Of a DNA stretch of 64,000 nucleotides, positions 33,440-45,483 are shown piece after piece (the first letter of the stretch is position 1; each line of letters starts with the position of its first letter). A program made the translations under genes and the position numbers. Source of the stretch: Meghimatium bilineatum. Taxonomy: Eukaryota; Mollusca; Gastropoda; Stylommatophora; Philomycidae. Where the stretch lies: assembly GCA_034231615.1 (NCBI GenBank), contig CM067302.1:15393274-15457273 (forward strand). Reading direction: 5' to 3'. Under the pieces are notes generated by a model. It was not told the origin of the DNA and searched no databases. It saw nothing but the letters and a program-made list of their open reading frames with translations.

Positions 33440-34265
33440 CTTAACTGAACTATTTTTGTTGATGATGAGTGCATATTACATAGTCCAAGTGAAGAGCTGC
33501 AGGTTCACATAAACCTACTCAACGAAACCTGCCTCGATTACAACATGAAGATCAATACATAAAAAAACAAGTAATGTTTATAGGAAGAGAACCCAATACA
33601 ATCAATATAAAGATAAATGATCAATTACTGAAACAAGGGTATAAATTTAAATATCTTGGGAGCATTTTCACAGACGACGAAAGAAAGGACAGAGAGATCG
33701 AGGCAAGAATAAAAAAGCTCACCACGTAAATTATGAACTTACACCAATTTTGAAACACAAATCTATCCTGATGGAAACCAACAAGGTAAATCATAAATTC
33801 AATCTTCATACCAACATTATGTTGTCAATGTCAGACATGGACAATGACTAAAGAACAAGAGAGAAAGTGAAATGAGATATCTAAGGAAAGCAGCAAACAG
33901 AACAAGAAAAGATTGTATGAAGAACTATAAGAACTGTTGGAATAACCTCTGGTCAAATATATTGGAAAAAAGAGATTGAAATGGTTCAGCCACTTAGTGA
34001 AAATGAACCTTTATTGGCCAACGACAAGAGTATACAACATGAAAATGGAAAACGGCAAGAGACAGAGGAAGATAGAGAAAAATAATGGATTGAAAGAGTT
34101 GCAAACATTCTGAGATGACACAATATTACTGCATATCAAGCAACCAAACGTGCCTTAACCCGAAAGACTATTGTCGTTCAATCCTGTGGCACCTTGCAGC
34201 AAAATCAGAGAAAAGACAATAAATAGATTATTGTCTATACAATAAATATTATTGTTATTATTAAC
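33440..34265 (+). pseudogene. RTE-type LINE fragment with part of the reverse transcriptase
   Basis: The longest LINE fragment here. It reads FVDDECILHSPSEELQVHI (the F-x-DD catalytic motif region of the reverse transcriptase), then KFKYLGSIFTDDERKDRE, CCQCQTWTMTKEQERK and KRLKWFSHLVKMN, with multiple stops and frame changes. The DD pair is intact but the rest is degraded. The 3' end is near 34,265. Confidence 0.8.
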
Positions 34266-34284
34266 ATTATGCTAAATAATTAAA

Positions 34285-34760
34285 GTACTGGGAGTGACAA
34301 TGAAGAGCATAGCAACAACACTAAACATGTGCAGACTAGGACAAACAATCAGCAGAACTTACAACATGTGAGATGAAATGCCAAAGAAAAGACGCAAGAA
34401 TGACCAAACTAGACAAAATAAGAAATGACAAAATCAGAAGAAGAATCAATATAAGACCATGCACAGAATACACAGAGAATCAACAAATAAAATGGTTTGA
34501 ACAACCTTTTGAGAATGAACCATAACCAGCTTCTGACAAGAACATATAACATAAGAAGGTCTGGATACAAGGCCAGAGAGAGACCTAGAAAAAGATGGAT
34601 AGATAATATCAAGACAACCCTGAATAAATATGCATTCAACACAGCCAAGGTGATACATCTGGCCTTGGATAGTTAGCTAAAGCTCCCAGTCACCACCCAA
34701 TGGCAAGTGTGAATATTCTGACCATCATCCACCTGGGGATAGACAATAGACAATTATTAT
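34285..34760 (+). pseudogene. Second copy of the same RTE family, in tandem
   Basis: Starts within the post-RT region (gacaaaataagaaatgac), has wfeqpf-like and agarprkrwidn-like segments, and ends caattattataat. Same strand and family as the preceding copy, 20 bp apart. Confidence 0.65.
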
Positions 34761-34904
34761 AATATCCCGTAAAGATCATTGCTTCTAAACTATTGTTGAC
34801 ATGTTATTGACATCACTTGCATTTCCAATGTGATTACTATTGACTTTTTTCTGCATGTTGACACCATGATCTAGGTTGCATGGAATGTATTGAAGGCTGT
34901 GTAT

Positions 34905-35119
34905 ATGTTCTTCTTCTTCAGGTGACATGTTTTTCCCCAAAAGGTAGTCTTCCGTATGGTTATTCTGAACTCACGATTTTATGTATGTTGACTTGTGGCA
35001 GACAAGGACATGATTAAACACTCTGTGATGTCTTTTGTCTATCCTTGTCTTGGCTAATGCTTTCTCTATTTACCAACAACCATGCCTTCCATTACTTATT
35101 TATTTACGTTAGCATATTT
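34905..35119 (-). repeat. Unclassified interspersed repeat
   Basis: ggtagtcttccgtatgg then tctgaactcac resembles ggtcttccttatggc at 21,663. Probably the 3' UTR of one LINE family. Confidence 0.4.
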
Positions 35120-35430
35120 CTGCTTCTGCGTTCGCTCTCAAACCCATGTAGATTAGCAGGATGTCGTCCGGAGAATGCTTTGTGTCATGGTTTACAACTT
35201 TTACCTGCCACTCATCTATTACCTGCCACTCATCTATTACCTGCCAATCATCTTTTACCTGCCACTTATATTTTACCTGCCACTCATCTATTACCTGCCA
35301 CTCATCTTTTACCTGCCACTTATCTTTTACCCTTTTAGGGATAGGACAGCCAACTGCACCGTCAAAACCTCCTTAGTCACCTCTTATGACATGCATGGCA
35401 TGTAGCATTGTCACTAGTGTAAGCTTCACG
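35120..35430 (-). repeat. S-beta repeat interrupted by an 18-bp array
   Basis: Flanks are S-beta (gcttctgcgttcgctc and agcaggatgtcgtccgg on the left; gggataggacagccaact and ctccttagtcacctc on the right). The central segment seen in other copies is replaced by about eight units of ttacctgccactcatcta at 35,203-35,335. Confidence 0.8.
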
Positions 35431-35501
35431 TTTAGGTCCATCAAGATACTGGTGCTACTTTCCCAAATCTCTATATGGCCCAAAAGGCTGTTTTCTGTTG
35501 T

Positions 35502-37457
35502 AATGTTGTTTTGGAGTAAACTTCTACTACTTTCAATGTTGTTTTGGAGTAAACTTCTACTACTTTCAATGTTGTTTGGGAGTAAACGTCTTCTACTTTC
35601 AATGTTGTTTGGGAGTAAACTTCTTCTACTTTCAATGTTGTTTGGGAGTAAACTTCTTCTACTTTCAATGTTGTTTGGGAGTAAACGTCTTCTACTTTCA
35701 ATGTTGTTTGGGAGTAAACGTCTTCTACTTTCAATGTTGTTTGGGAGTAAACTTCTTCTACTTTCAATGTTGTTTGGGAGTAAACGTCTTCTACTTTCAA
35801 TGTTGTTTGGGAGTAAACTTCTTCTACTTTCAATGTTGTTTGGGAGTAAACTTCTTCTACTTTCAATGTTGTTTGGGAGTAAACGTCTTCTACTTTCAAT
35901 GTTGTTTGGGAGTAAACTTCTACTACTTTCAATGTTGTTTGGGAGTAAACTTCTTCTACTTTCAATGTTGTTTGGGAGTAAACTTCTACTACTTTCAATG
36001 TTGTTTGGGAGTAAACTTCTTCTACTTTCAATGTTGTTTGGGAGTAAACTTCTTCTACTTTCAATGTTGTTTGGGAGTAAACGTCTTCTACTTTCAATGT
36101 TGTTTAGGAGTAAACTTCTACTACTTTCAATGTTGTTTGGGAGTAAACTTCTACTACTTTCAATGTTGTTTGGGAGTAAACGTCTTCTACTTTCAATGTT
36201 GTTAGGGAGTAAACTTCTACTACTTTCAATGTTGTTTGGGAGTAAACTTCTTCTACTTTCAATGTTGTTTGGGAGTAAACGTCTTCTACTTTCAATGTTG
36301 TTAGGGAGTAAACTTCTACTACTTTCAATGTTGTTAGGGAGTAAACTTCTACTACTTTCAATGTTGTTTGTGAGTAAACTTCTTCTACTTTCAATGTTGT
36401 TTGGGAGTAAACTTCTTCTACTTTCAATGTTGTTTGGGAGTAAACTTCTACTACTTTCAATGTTGCTTGGGAGTAAACGTCTTCTACTTTCAATGTTGTT
36501 TGGGAGTAAACTTCTATTACTTTCAATGTTGCTTGGGAGTAAACGTCTTCTACTTTCAATGTTGTTTGGGAGTAAACTTCTACTACTTTCAATGTTGCTT
36601 GGGAGTAAACTTCTTCTACTTTCAATGTTGTTTGGGAGTAAACTTCTACTACTTTCAATGTTGTTTGGGAGTAAACTTCTTCTACTTTCAATGTTGTTTG
36701 GGAGTAAACTTCTACTACTTTCAATGTTGTTTGGGAGTAAACTTCTTCTACTTTCAATGTTGCTAGGGAGTAAACTTCTACTACTTTCAATGTTGTTTGG
36801 GAGTAAACTTCTTCTACTTTCAATGTTGTTTGGGAGTAAACTTCTACTACTTTCAATGTTGCTTGGGAGTAAACGTCTTCTACTTTCAATGTTGTTTGGG
36901 AGTAAACTTCTACTACTTTCAATGTTGCTTGGGAGTAAACGTCTTCTACTTTCAATGTTGTTTGGGAGTAAACTTCTACTACTTTCAATGTTGCTTGGGA
37001 GTAAACTTCTTCTACTTTCAATGTTGTTTAGGAGTAAACTTCTACTACTTTCAATGTTGTTTGGGAGTAAACTTCTACTACTTTCAATGTTGTTTGGGAG
37101 TAAACTTCTACTACTTTCAATGTTGTTTGGGAGTAAACTTCTTCTACTTTCAATGTTGTTTGGGAGTAAACGTCTTCTACTTTCAATGTTGTTAGGGAGT
37201 AAACTTCTACTACTTTCAATGTTGTTTGGGAGTAAATTTCTTCTACTTTCAATGTTGTTAGGGAGTAAACTTCTACTACTTTCAATGTTGTGTGGGAGTA
37301 AACTTCTTCTACTTTCAATGTTGTTTGGGAGTAAACTTCTACTACTTTCAATGTTGCTTGGGAGTAAACGTCTTCTACTTTCAATGTTGTTTGGGAGTAA
37401 ACTTCTACTACTTTCAATGTTGTTTGGGAGTAAACTTCTACTACTTTTAATGTTGTT
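35502..37457. repeat. 33-bp tandem array (about 59 units)
   Basis: Unit gttgtttgggagtaaac + ttctactactttcaat. Three main variants differ at aaacttctac, aaacttcttc and aaacgtcttc. In 36,430-37,020 they alternate in a 66-bp dimer pattern, and gcttgg variants mark alternate units. Because the period is 11 codons, a 704-codon plus-strand frame (MLFGSKLLLLS repeats), a second plus frame (GVNFFYFQCCL) and minus frames (KVEEVYSQTTL) are all open. Variants change amino acids in every frame and no frame is favoured, so I read it as a non-coding intronic minisatellite. Confidence 0.95.
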
Positions 37458-37557
37458 TTCTCCTTTTGATTTGCTTTGTATTAGAAAAATCCTTATGTAG
37501 CATTTCCGCTAAAAAAATATTTCACTGTTGTAAAGATATATATGATGTTGTAATGAC

Positions 37558-37770
37558 ATGTGTGGTGCATGACTAAGAGGTTACAATGTCTGTCTCACTC
37601 CAGTGAGGTCCAGAGTTTGATCCCCGGTAAGGACTGGGTTTTTTTCTGTCAGAGGATAAATGAATAAACTCACCCTGTACATGACACGGCGACAGCAAGA
37701 GCATGCAGCCTTTATCACACAGCTACAAAATCCCTCCCTGCTACTCCCTAACAGAAAAATGCAACATTGA
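37558..37770 (+). repeat. tRNA-derived SINE
   Basis: Has gtggtgcatgactaagagg (A-box region) and ccagagtttgatcccc (B box), then a body with cacggcgacagcaagagc and ctccctgctactccctaac. The body is shared with the copy at 56,312. Confidence 0.7.
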
Positions 37771-38051
37771 CAGTTGACAGTAATGACATATTTGTTGGAA
37801 GAGCAGTCACAATATGTATATACAATAAGTATATATGTATAAATGACAAGAAAAGCTTGATGGCAAAGAGAATATCAATCAAGGGCTATGTCAAGTTGTC
37901 AACAATAATTGGCCATGTCAAGTGGTCAACAGTAATGCTTCTCCACAGTTCTTTATCTCTTAGCAAACCACTATTGACCGGAAACAGAACTATATATATT
38001 ATTATTATTATTATTATTATTATTGTTATTTTACATCTCTTGCATTTTCAG

Positions 38052-38135
38052 GGCAAAGATCAAGTTAAAACATTCTGGTTACTTGGAGAAAAAAATACAA
38101 GTGACAGCCCTGGAGTTTCACTCAACATTTTGTGA
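38052..38135 (+). CDS. Last coding exon of a guanylate cyclase
   Basis: Guanylate cyclases make cGMP from GTP; receptor types end with a conserved segment just after the catalytic domain. This exon starts after a pyrimidine-rich tgcattttcag acceptor and reads GKDQVKTFWLLGEKNTSD, then SPGVSLNIL and a TGA stop. The string KxxxKTFWLLGEK is the hallmark that closes the cyclase domain of receptor guanylate cyclases (usually KGKGxxxTYWLLGE). If that identification holds, upstream catalytic exons must lie further left or outside the window; none was found between 33,186 and 38,051. A soluble guanylate or adenylate cyclase is less likely because those read TYFL rather than FWLL. Confidence 0.7.
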   Translation, partial: GKDQVKTFWLLGEKNTSDSPGVSLNIL

Positions 38136-38315
38136 TATTTATTCTAGTTGACTGTGAAATCTAGCTTTGATGCCTGAAGTCATCTTTCAGCTGTACATAT
38201 AGCGTGGTTAAGTCTGAGAAGTCACTGAGATTATATTGCAGCCTCAAGTATAAACAGCTGTGCTTACGTGTTGTCCTGATTTTAATTGACAATAAAGTTC
38301 TTGTGTATTTATGTA
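38136..38315 (+). other. 3' UTR with poly(A) signal of the cyclase exon
   Basis: Follows the stop codon; contains AATAAA at 38,291-38,296 (gacaataaagttcttgtg) with a GT-rich element just after. Transcription probably ends near 38,315. Confidence 0.6.
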
Positions 38316-38470
38316 CATAATAACATTTACAGCAAATCATAACGATAATATTTGTGATGATAAAATAATGTTATATATCTTGTGAGTTGTGATGATTTTC
38401 CTCAGGTTATATTATAAATATATTAAAATGTATCTATGAAAAATATGCCAGTACATCGTTGATTGATTAT

Positions 38471-38518
38471 CATTCTTTCTCACCCACGACATTTGTGCCT
38501 TTCTAGCGACACCACATT
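38471..38518 (-). pseudogene. LINE relic (48 bp)
   Basis: tttctagcgacaccacatt and cattctttctcacccacg match the 3' end of the LINE fragment at 16,270-16,330. Confidence 0.5.
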
Positions 38519-38654
38519 ATATTAGTATATTATATTAATACATTAGTGATGATTTCCAATTATATTTAGTCACATAAGTATTTGGTTTGAAACGTGTAGT
38601 CACTTCATCGTTGGGAGAGATGAAGGGAGAAGTACTACATTGTTTTGAACACGC

Positions 38655-38830
38655 AGAATAGTCTTCATCTTCTTCAGCATTCATTCTCAACTTCCAGCTG
38701 GATCTCCTTTGTAGCAGGACCATGGTCCTACTAGATTTCCTGCAGGATGTAGTCCAGGCAGGGAATGGAAATGCGTTATGTCGCCGTTTTATTTGTGCCA
38801 ATGGCCAGAGACATCCGTCTTCGACAGTAC
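38655..38830 (-). repeat. S-alpha repeat, minus strand
   Basis: Runs cttcatcttcttcagc (tail), ggatctcctttgtagcagg, atgtagtccaggcag, gacatccgtcttcgac. Clear reverse complement of the copy at 15,475. Confidence 0.75.
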
Positions 38831-38933
38831 AATACAGTCGAATCTGTCTGGTATTTCGGACTCTTTCTTACACAGGACATACTGAGTACAGTCTAGTATT
38901 TCTGACTGTTTCTCACACAGGAAATACTGAGTC

Positions 38934-39494
38934 ATCATCAAGTGCCGTGCCGAATGGCGTTGGCGATCATATTTCTCCACATACATCAATTTCTCAAATA
39001 TGTCATCATCTCTGTTGAATCCATTTAGTCAAACTGTCCAATATCTTTTTTCTGGGTCTATTTTTCTGTTGTCACTATATTTTCAGTGCCTCCTCTTCTC
39101 ATTATGTGGCCAATAAATGTTGACTGTCTTTTTCTTATATTATCAATAATGCATCTTTTTTACATCTATCCTTCTAAGACATTCTTCATTAGTAATCTTT
39201 GCAAGGAATACGTAGCATTCGTCGAATAAACATTTCTGCTGCCTTCAATGATTTTTATGATGTCTTATTTATTGTCCATGCTTCACTTCCATAGAGTAGC
39301 ACTGGTTCAATGTAGCATTTGAGGGCACATTTTCTAGTGTCCATCGATATGGACTTGTTGCATAGAATATTTTTCATTTTATGGAATGCTGATTTTGCTT
39401 GTCTTATTCTGCTTATAATTTCGGTCATGCATTTACCATCTGAAGTTATTACTGTTCCTAAATATTTGAAACTATTCACCTGTACTGAGTACAA
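38934..39494 (-). pseudogene. RTE-type LINE 3' end adjoining the right satellite block
   Basis: 79 codons open: VNSFKYLGTVITSDGKCMT, FHKMKNILCNKSISMDTRK, EPVLLYGSEAWTINKTS. 3' end at ggcacttgatgatga. Its 5' side (tgtactgagtacaatc) is where the duplicated block begins, so the segmental duplication carries part of this LINE. Confidence 0.8.
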
Positions 39495-40449
39495 TCTAGT
39501 ATTTCAGACTGTTTTTCACACATGTATAAAGTCACTCGCTAAAAAAGAGGCTTAAAAATCGTAGTTCATTGGCCAATGCACATCTAGATATTCACAAGAA
39601 AATGAAACTGGCTTATAAAATGTCATGGAAAGAGTTGATGGTTACCAAAAATAGCAGAGATTCCACGTACAATATTTGTGAATTTCCTCTCCAGAATAAT
39701 TATGTGTACTGATCTTACACAACATTACTTCTCTTGACTAATGCGATGAGTCATTGGTCATTTTGTGTATACTTTGTGTCCATAACAACATTAACATTTA
39801 ATACAGTCCAAGGGATACAACCCCAGAATTAGAAACACATTTTTACAGAAGTTATTTCCCTGAAATCTGCAACCCTGTATTCAGAATGTTAAGATTATTA
39901 TTGGCACTTGAAGCTGCGTGATATTAGTGACACTCAGCAGGCAGTGTACTGTTTCGTCGACAGGGGGCGGAGTATATATATATATATCTGCAAAACAGTA
40001 CAAGGGTAAATGTGATTTGAACCAGGTCCGTTCAGCTGGTACCTATACATCTCGACATACATATGTGAGACTTGAAAGATGTTGCAGGCCGCTGGAAAGA
40101 GGCACACATGTCAATTCATGAATATTTGTACAGAATAAAAAAAAACCAGACTGGCACTACTGTTGCTGTCAATAGCACGGGCCACTGGCTTGCCCATTAT
40201 ATTCATGTGATGGCTATTATTAAGTCGTGTTTCTTAGATAGCCGGACCCAATATGAGCCGGAGAATCGTTATCAAATATTTGTGATATATTATCTTATAA
40301 TATAATTATATATCAATCTGACTTGATTGATCCATTTAGAATAAATGATGTTAGTCCTATGAATAATCTGTTATTCTTTCATTTTTGTTGTTGATTTTTG
40401 TGAATTTCATTGCCATTTTTTGTCTATTTTTTTGTTTCATGGATTGTTT
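39478..40449. repeat. Head segment, right block
   Basis: Closest to 1-985, including acagggggcggagtatat and a shorter (TA)n at about 39,974. Confidence 0.75.
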
Positions 40450-40655
40450 GTTTGAGAACCCCAGGAATTACGAGTGATTAGCTCTTATGTGCAATGGAGT
40501 GTTTTTTCTGAGCTTTTTGTGATAGTCAAGAAACTTCATCTTTAAGCTTAGTGTAATGCCTATTGAAGAAGCCTTCTACTCATAGGGGGCCTATAATTGC
40601 ATAGATGACATGCTACCAAGTTTCCATAAGACACAATATAATGGCATATAATGGA
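40450..40655 (+). repeat. R1 repeat, right block
   Basis: gagaaccccaggaattacg to gcatagatgacatgctacc, then directly into minisatellite, as in copies 1-3. Confidence 0.75.
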
Positions 40656-40997
40656 TATTTTTTTTATTTCATGGATATTTCTGAGTGTTGTTCCTTTTTT
40701 TTTCATGCACATTTTTTGTCTATCTTTGGTTTCAATGATATTTTCTATTTTATGTTTCATGGATATTTTTTGTCTATTTTTTGTTTCATAGAAATTATGT
40801 ATGTTTTCTCTATTTTTTGTCTATTTGTTGTTTCATGGATATTTCAGTGTTTTGTCTACTGTTTGTTTCATGGATATTTGTGTGTTTTTTCTATTTTCTG
40901 TTGCATGGATATTTGGGTGTGTATTTTCTTTTCATGGATATTTGGGAGTGTTTTTATATTTTTTGTTTCATGAATAATTTTTTTTCTATTTTTTGTT
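40656..40997 (+). repeat. T-rich minisatellite, block 8
   Basis: Same unit types as block 1 and in the same order, supporting block-level homology. Confidence 0.85.
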
Positions 40998-41305
40998 AGC
41001 AAATCCTAAATAAAGTAAAAAGGTTACAGTGAATAAATAACTATTGAATGTAAAACAAATAAATAACAATAAAACAAAGAACAAGGACAGTTATCCATGT
41101 ATCGGGACCTTACAATGTCCCAGTCATCTTAGCTTTTAATATTTTTATGGTTGTGTTTTCTTGACCATTATTTGTTTCTTGAAAAAGGACTCGATTTGGC
41201 CGATACCTGGTTAATTGTACTTGTTCTTTGTTTTATTGAAGTTTATTTATGTTTACCTTTGATAGTTAGGTATTCACAGTAACCTTTGTACTTTATTCAG
41301 GATTT
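40998..41305. repeat. Foldback module M6
   Basis: Counterpart of M1: ggttacagtgaataaat in the left arm (acag rather than actg) is shared only by M1, M6, M8 and M10. Confidence 0.8.
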
Positions 41306-42527
41306 GCCATTTGTTTGTTTGGTTACTGTGGCACTTTAAATTTTGTCCGACTTCCTCCAATATTTTGGTTATTTCTATGTCTTTATTTTTGTATGGATTA
41401 TTTTTGTCTATTTTTTGTTTCATGGATATTTTGTGTGTTTTTGTTTCATGAATATTTTTTCTCAATTTTTTTTTTGTTTAATTGATATTTTTTGTCTATT
41501 TTTTGTTTCATGGATATGCTTTTCATATATTTTGTTTCAATTTTATTTTCTATTTTTTATTTCAATAATATTTGTCTTTTTTATTCAATATTTATTTTCT
41601 ATTATTTGTTTCAATAATATTTGTCTATTTCTTGTTTCATAGTTATGCTTTGTCTATTTTTTATTTCATGGATATTTAGTTTCATTGATATTTTGCCATC
41701 TATTTCACAATTTTTACAGAATACGAGCCCCAATACGTTACATGGATATTTTTTGTATATTTGTGTTTCTTGGATATTTTTTGTATTTCTTTGTCATGGA
41801 TATTTTTTCTCTTTTTTTTTGTTTGAATATTTTTTGTTTCATGGATATTCTTTGCATATATTTTGTTTCAATATTTTTTTTTATTTCAATAATATTTGTC
41901 TATTTTTTTTTAAATATTTATTTTCTATTATTTGTTTCAATATTATTTGTCTATTTTTTATTTCATGTATATTTTGCATTTCATTGATATTTTTCCATCT
42001 ATTTTACTATTTTTTGTTGCATGGATATTTTTTGTCTATTTGTGATGTATGGATTTTTTAAATCTTGTTTTATTTCATGGATATTTTTTGTTTCATGGAT
42101 ATTTTTCCTCAATTTTTTTATTTCATGGATATTTTTTCTCTATTTTTTAGCTCATGGACTTTCATGGATATTTTTTTTCTAGTTTCTGTTTTAATAATAT
42201 TTTTTCTATATTTCTATTTCAATGATATTTTCGTGTCTATTTTGTGTTTCATAGAAATTTGGGTATGTTTTCTCTATTTTTTTGGTCTTTTCTTTGTTTC
42301 ATGGATATTTTGGTGTTTTGTCTACTGTTTGTTCCATGGATAATTGGGTGTTTTTTCTAATTCTGTTGCATGGATATTTGGGTGTGTTTTGTCTGTTTTT
42401 GTTTTATGCATATTTTGTGTCTATTTTATGTTTCAGGGATATTTTTGTGTGTATTTTTTTTCATTGATATTTGGGAGTGTTTTTATATTTTTTGTTTCAT
42501 GAATATTTGTTGTATATTTTTTGTTGA
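41306..42527 (+). repeat. T-rich minisatellite, block 9
   Basis: Contains an odd non-repetitive insert (gaatacgagccccaatac, about 41,717-41,738) that recurs at about 44,367 and 46,926, a marker of unit descent. Confidence 0.85.
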
Positions 42528-42834
42528 CACATTCCTAAATAAAGTAAAAAGGTTACTGTGAATAAATAACTATTGAATGTAAAACAAATAAATAACAATA
42601 AAACAATTAACAAGGACAGTTATCCATGTATCAGGACCATACACTGTCCCAGTCATCTTAGCTTTTAATATTTTTTTGGTTTAGTTTTCTTGACCATTTT
42701 TTGTTTCTTGAAAATGGACCCGATTTGGCCGATACCTGGTTAATTGTCCTTGAACTTTGTTTTATTGAAGTTTATTTATGTTTACCTTTAATAGTTAGGT
42801 ATTCACAGTAACCTTTGTACTTTATTCAGGATTT
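42528..42834. repeat. Foldback module M7
   Basis: Left arm begins acattcctaaataaagt; centre has accatacactgtccc. M11 shares both features. Confidence 0.8.
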
Positions 42835-43671
42835 GCCATTTGTTTGTTTGGTTACTGTGGCACTTTAAATTTTGTCTGACTTCCTCCAATATTTTGGCTA
42901 ATTCTATGTCTTTTTTTTATGGATTATTTTTGTCTATTTTTTGTTTCATGGATATTTTGTGTGTTTTTGTTTCATGGATATTTTTTCTCAATTTTTTTTG
43001 GTTTAAATTGATATTTTGTGTCCATTTTTTGTGTGCATGGATATGCTTTGCATATATTTTGTTTCAATATTTATTTTCTATTTTTTATTTCAATATTTGT
43101 CTATTTTGTTTTCAATATTTATTTTCTATTATTTGTTTTAATAATATTTGTTAATTTTTTATTTCATGGATATTTTGTGTTTCATTGATATTTTTCCATC
43201 TATTTCACTATTTTTTGTTGCATGGATATTTTTTTGTCTATTTGTGTTTCATGGAATTTTTAAATCTTTTTTTATTTCATGGATATTTTTTCTCAATATT
43301 TTTATAACTTGGATATTTTTTCTCTATTTTTTTTATTTCATGGACTTTCATGTATATTTTTTCCTAGTTTCTGTTTCAATGATATTTTTGTGTTTATTAT
43401 TTGTTTCATAGAAATTTGGTATGTTTTCTCTATTTTTTGTTTCATGGATATTTTGGTGTGTTGTCTACTGTTTGTTCCATGGATAATTGGGTGTTTTTTC
43501 TATTTTCTATTGCATGGATATTTGGGTGTGTTTTGTCTGTTTTTGTTTCATGGATATTTTGTTTCTATTTTATGTTTCAGGGATATTTTTGTGTGTATTT
43601 TGTTTCATTGATATTTGGGAGTGTTTTTATATTTTTTGTTTCATGAATATTTTTGTATTTTTTTTGTTGAC
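42835..43671 (+). repeat. T-rich minisatellite, block 10
   Basis: Short-type spacer (module spacing 1,142 bp). It contains the 87-codon phantom frame beginning MLIFYFMDIL. Confidence 0.85.
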
Positions 43672-43979
43672 AATTCCTAAATAAAGTAAAAAAGGTTACA
43701 GTGAATAAATAACTATTGAATGTAAAACATAAATAAATAACAATAAAACAATTAACAAGGACAGTTATCCATGTATCGGGACCTTACAATGTCCCAGTCA
43801 TCTTAGATTTTAATATTTTTATGGTTGTGTTTTCTTGACCATTATTTGTTTCTTGAAAATGGACTAGATTTGGCCGATACCTGGTTAATTGTCCTTGTTC
43901 TTTGTTTTATTGAAGTTTATTTATGTTTACCTTTGATAGTTAGGTATTCACAGTAACCTTTGTACTTTATTCAGGATTT
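43672..43979. repeat. Foldback module M8
   Basis: Identical by eye to M10 over the parts compared, including the rare gactagatttggc variant; start of the duplicated dimer. Confidence 0.8.
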
Positions 43980-45175
43980 GCCATTTGTTTGTTTGGTTAC
44001 TGTGGCACTTTAAATTTTGTCCGACTTCCTCCAATATTTTGGATATTTCTATGTCTTTATTTTTGTATGGATTATTTTTGTCTATTTTTTGTTTCATGGA
44101 TATTTTCTCTATATTGTTTTTGTTTAAATGATATTTTTTGTCTATTTTGTGTTTCATGGATATGCTTTGCATATATTTTGTTTCAATTTTATTTTCTATT
44201 TTTTATTTCAATATTATTTGTCTTTTTTATTCAATATTTATTTTCTATTATTTATTTCAATAATATTTGTCTATTTCTTTTTTCATAGTTGTGCTTTGTC
44301 TATTTTTTATTTCATGGATATTTAGTTTCATTGATATTTTGCCATCTATTTCACAATTTTTACATAATACGAGCCCCAATACGTTACATGGATATTTTTT
44401 GTATATTTGTGTTTCTTGGATATTTTTTGTATTTTTTTGTCATGGATATTTTTTCTGTTTTTTTTGTTTGAATATTTTTTTGTTTCATGGATATTCTTTG
44501 CATATATTTTGTTTCAATATTTTTTTTTTATTTCAATAATATTTATCTATTTTTTTTTAAATATTTATTTTCTATTATTTGTTTGAATATTATTTGTCTA
44601 TTTTTTATTTCATGTATATTTTGCATTTCATTGATATTTTTCCATCTATTTTACTATTTTTTGTTGCATGGATATTTTTTGTCTATTTGTGATTTATGGA
44701 TTTTTTAAATCTTTTTTATTTCATGGATATTTTTTGTTTCATGGATATTTTTCCTCAATTTTTTTTATTTATTGGATATTTTTTTCTCTTTTTTTTAAAA
44801 TTTCATGGACTTTCATGGATATTTTTTTCTAGTTTGTTTCAATTATATATTTTCTATATTTCTATTTCAATGATATTTTCATGTCTATTTTGTGTCTCAT
44901 AGAAATTTGGGTATGTTTTCTCTATTTTTTTGGTCTATTCTTTGTTTCATGGATATTTTGGTGTTTTGTCTACTGTTTGTTCCATGGATAATTGGGTGTT
45001 TTTTCTAATTCTGTTGCATGGATATTTGGGTGTGTTTTGTCTGTTTTTGTTTCATGCATATTTTGTGTCTATTTTATGTTTCAGGGATATTTTTGTGTGT
45101 ATTTTGTTTCATTGATATTTGGGAGTGTTTTTATATTTTTTGTTTCATGAATATTTTTGTATTTTTTTTGTTGAC
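43980..45175 (+). repeat. T-rich minisatellite, block 11 (long type)
   Basis: Long-type spacer; almost letter for letter equal to block 13 at an offset of 2,558 bp. Confidence 0.85.
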
Positions 45176-45483
45176 AATTCCTAAATAAAGTAAAAAGGTT
45201 ACTGTGAATAAATAACTATTGAATGTAAAACATAAATAAATAACAATAAAACAAAGAACAAGGACAGTTATCCATGTATCGGGACCTTACAATGTCCCAG
45301 TCATCTTAGCATTTTAATATTTTTATGGTTGTGTTTTCTTGACCATTATTTGTTTCTTGAAAATGGACCCGATTTGGCCGATACCTGGTTAATTGTCCTT
45401 GAACTTTGTTTTATTGAAGTTTATTGATGTTTACCTTTGATAGTTAGGTATTCACAGTAACCTTTGTACTTTATTCAGGATTT
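45176..45483. repeat. Foldback module M9
   Basis: Spacing from M8 1,504 bp. Differs from M11 (acaaagaacaagg here, acaattaacaagg there). Confidence 0.8.

Noticed and set aside
35386-37500. 704-codon plus-strand open reading frame
   Set aside because: Entirely explained by a 33-bp tandem array (11 codons). Other frames on both strands are open too, and unit variants change residues without regard to frame.
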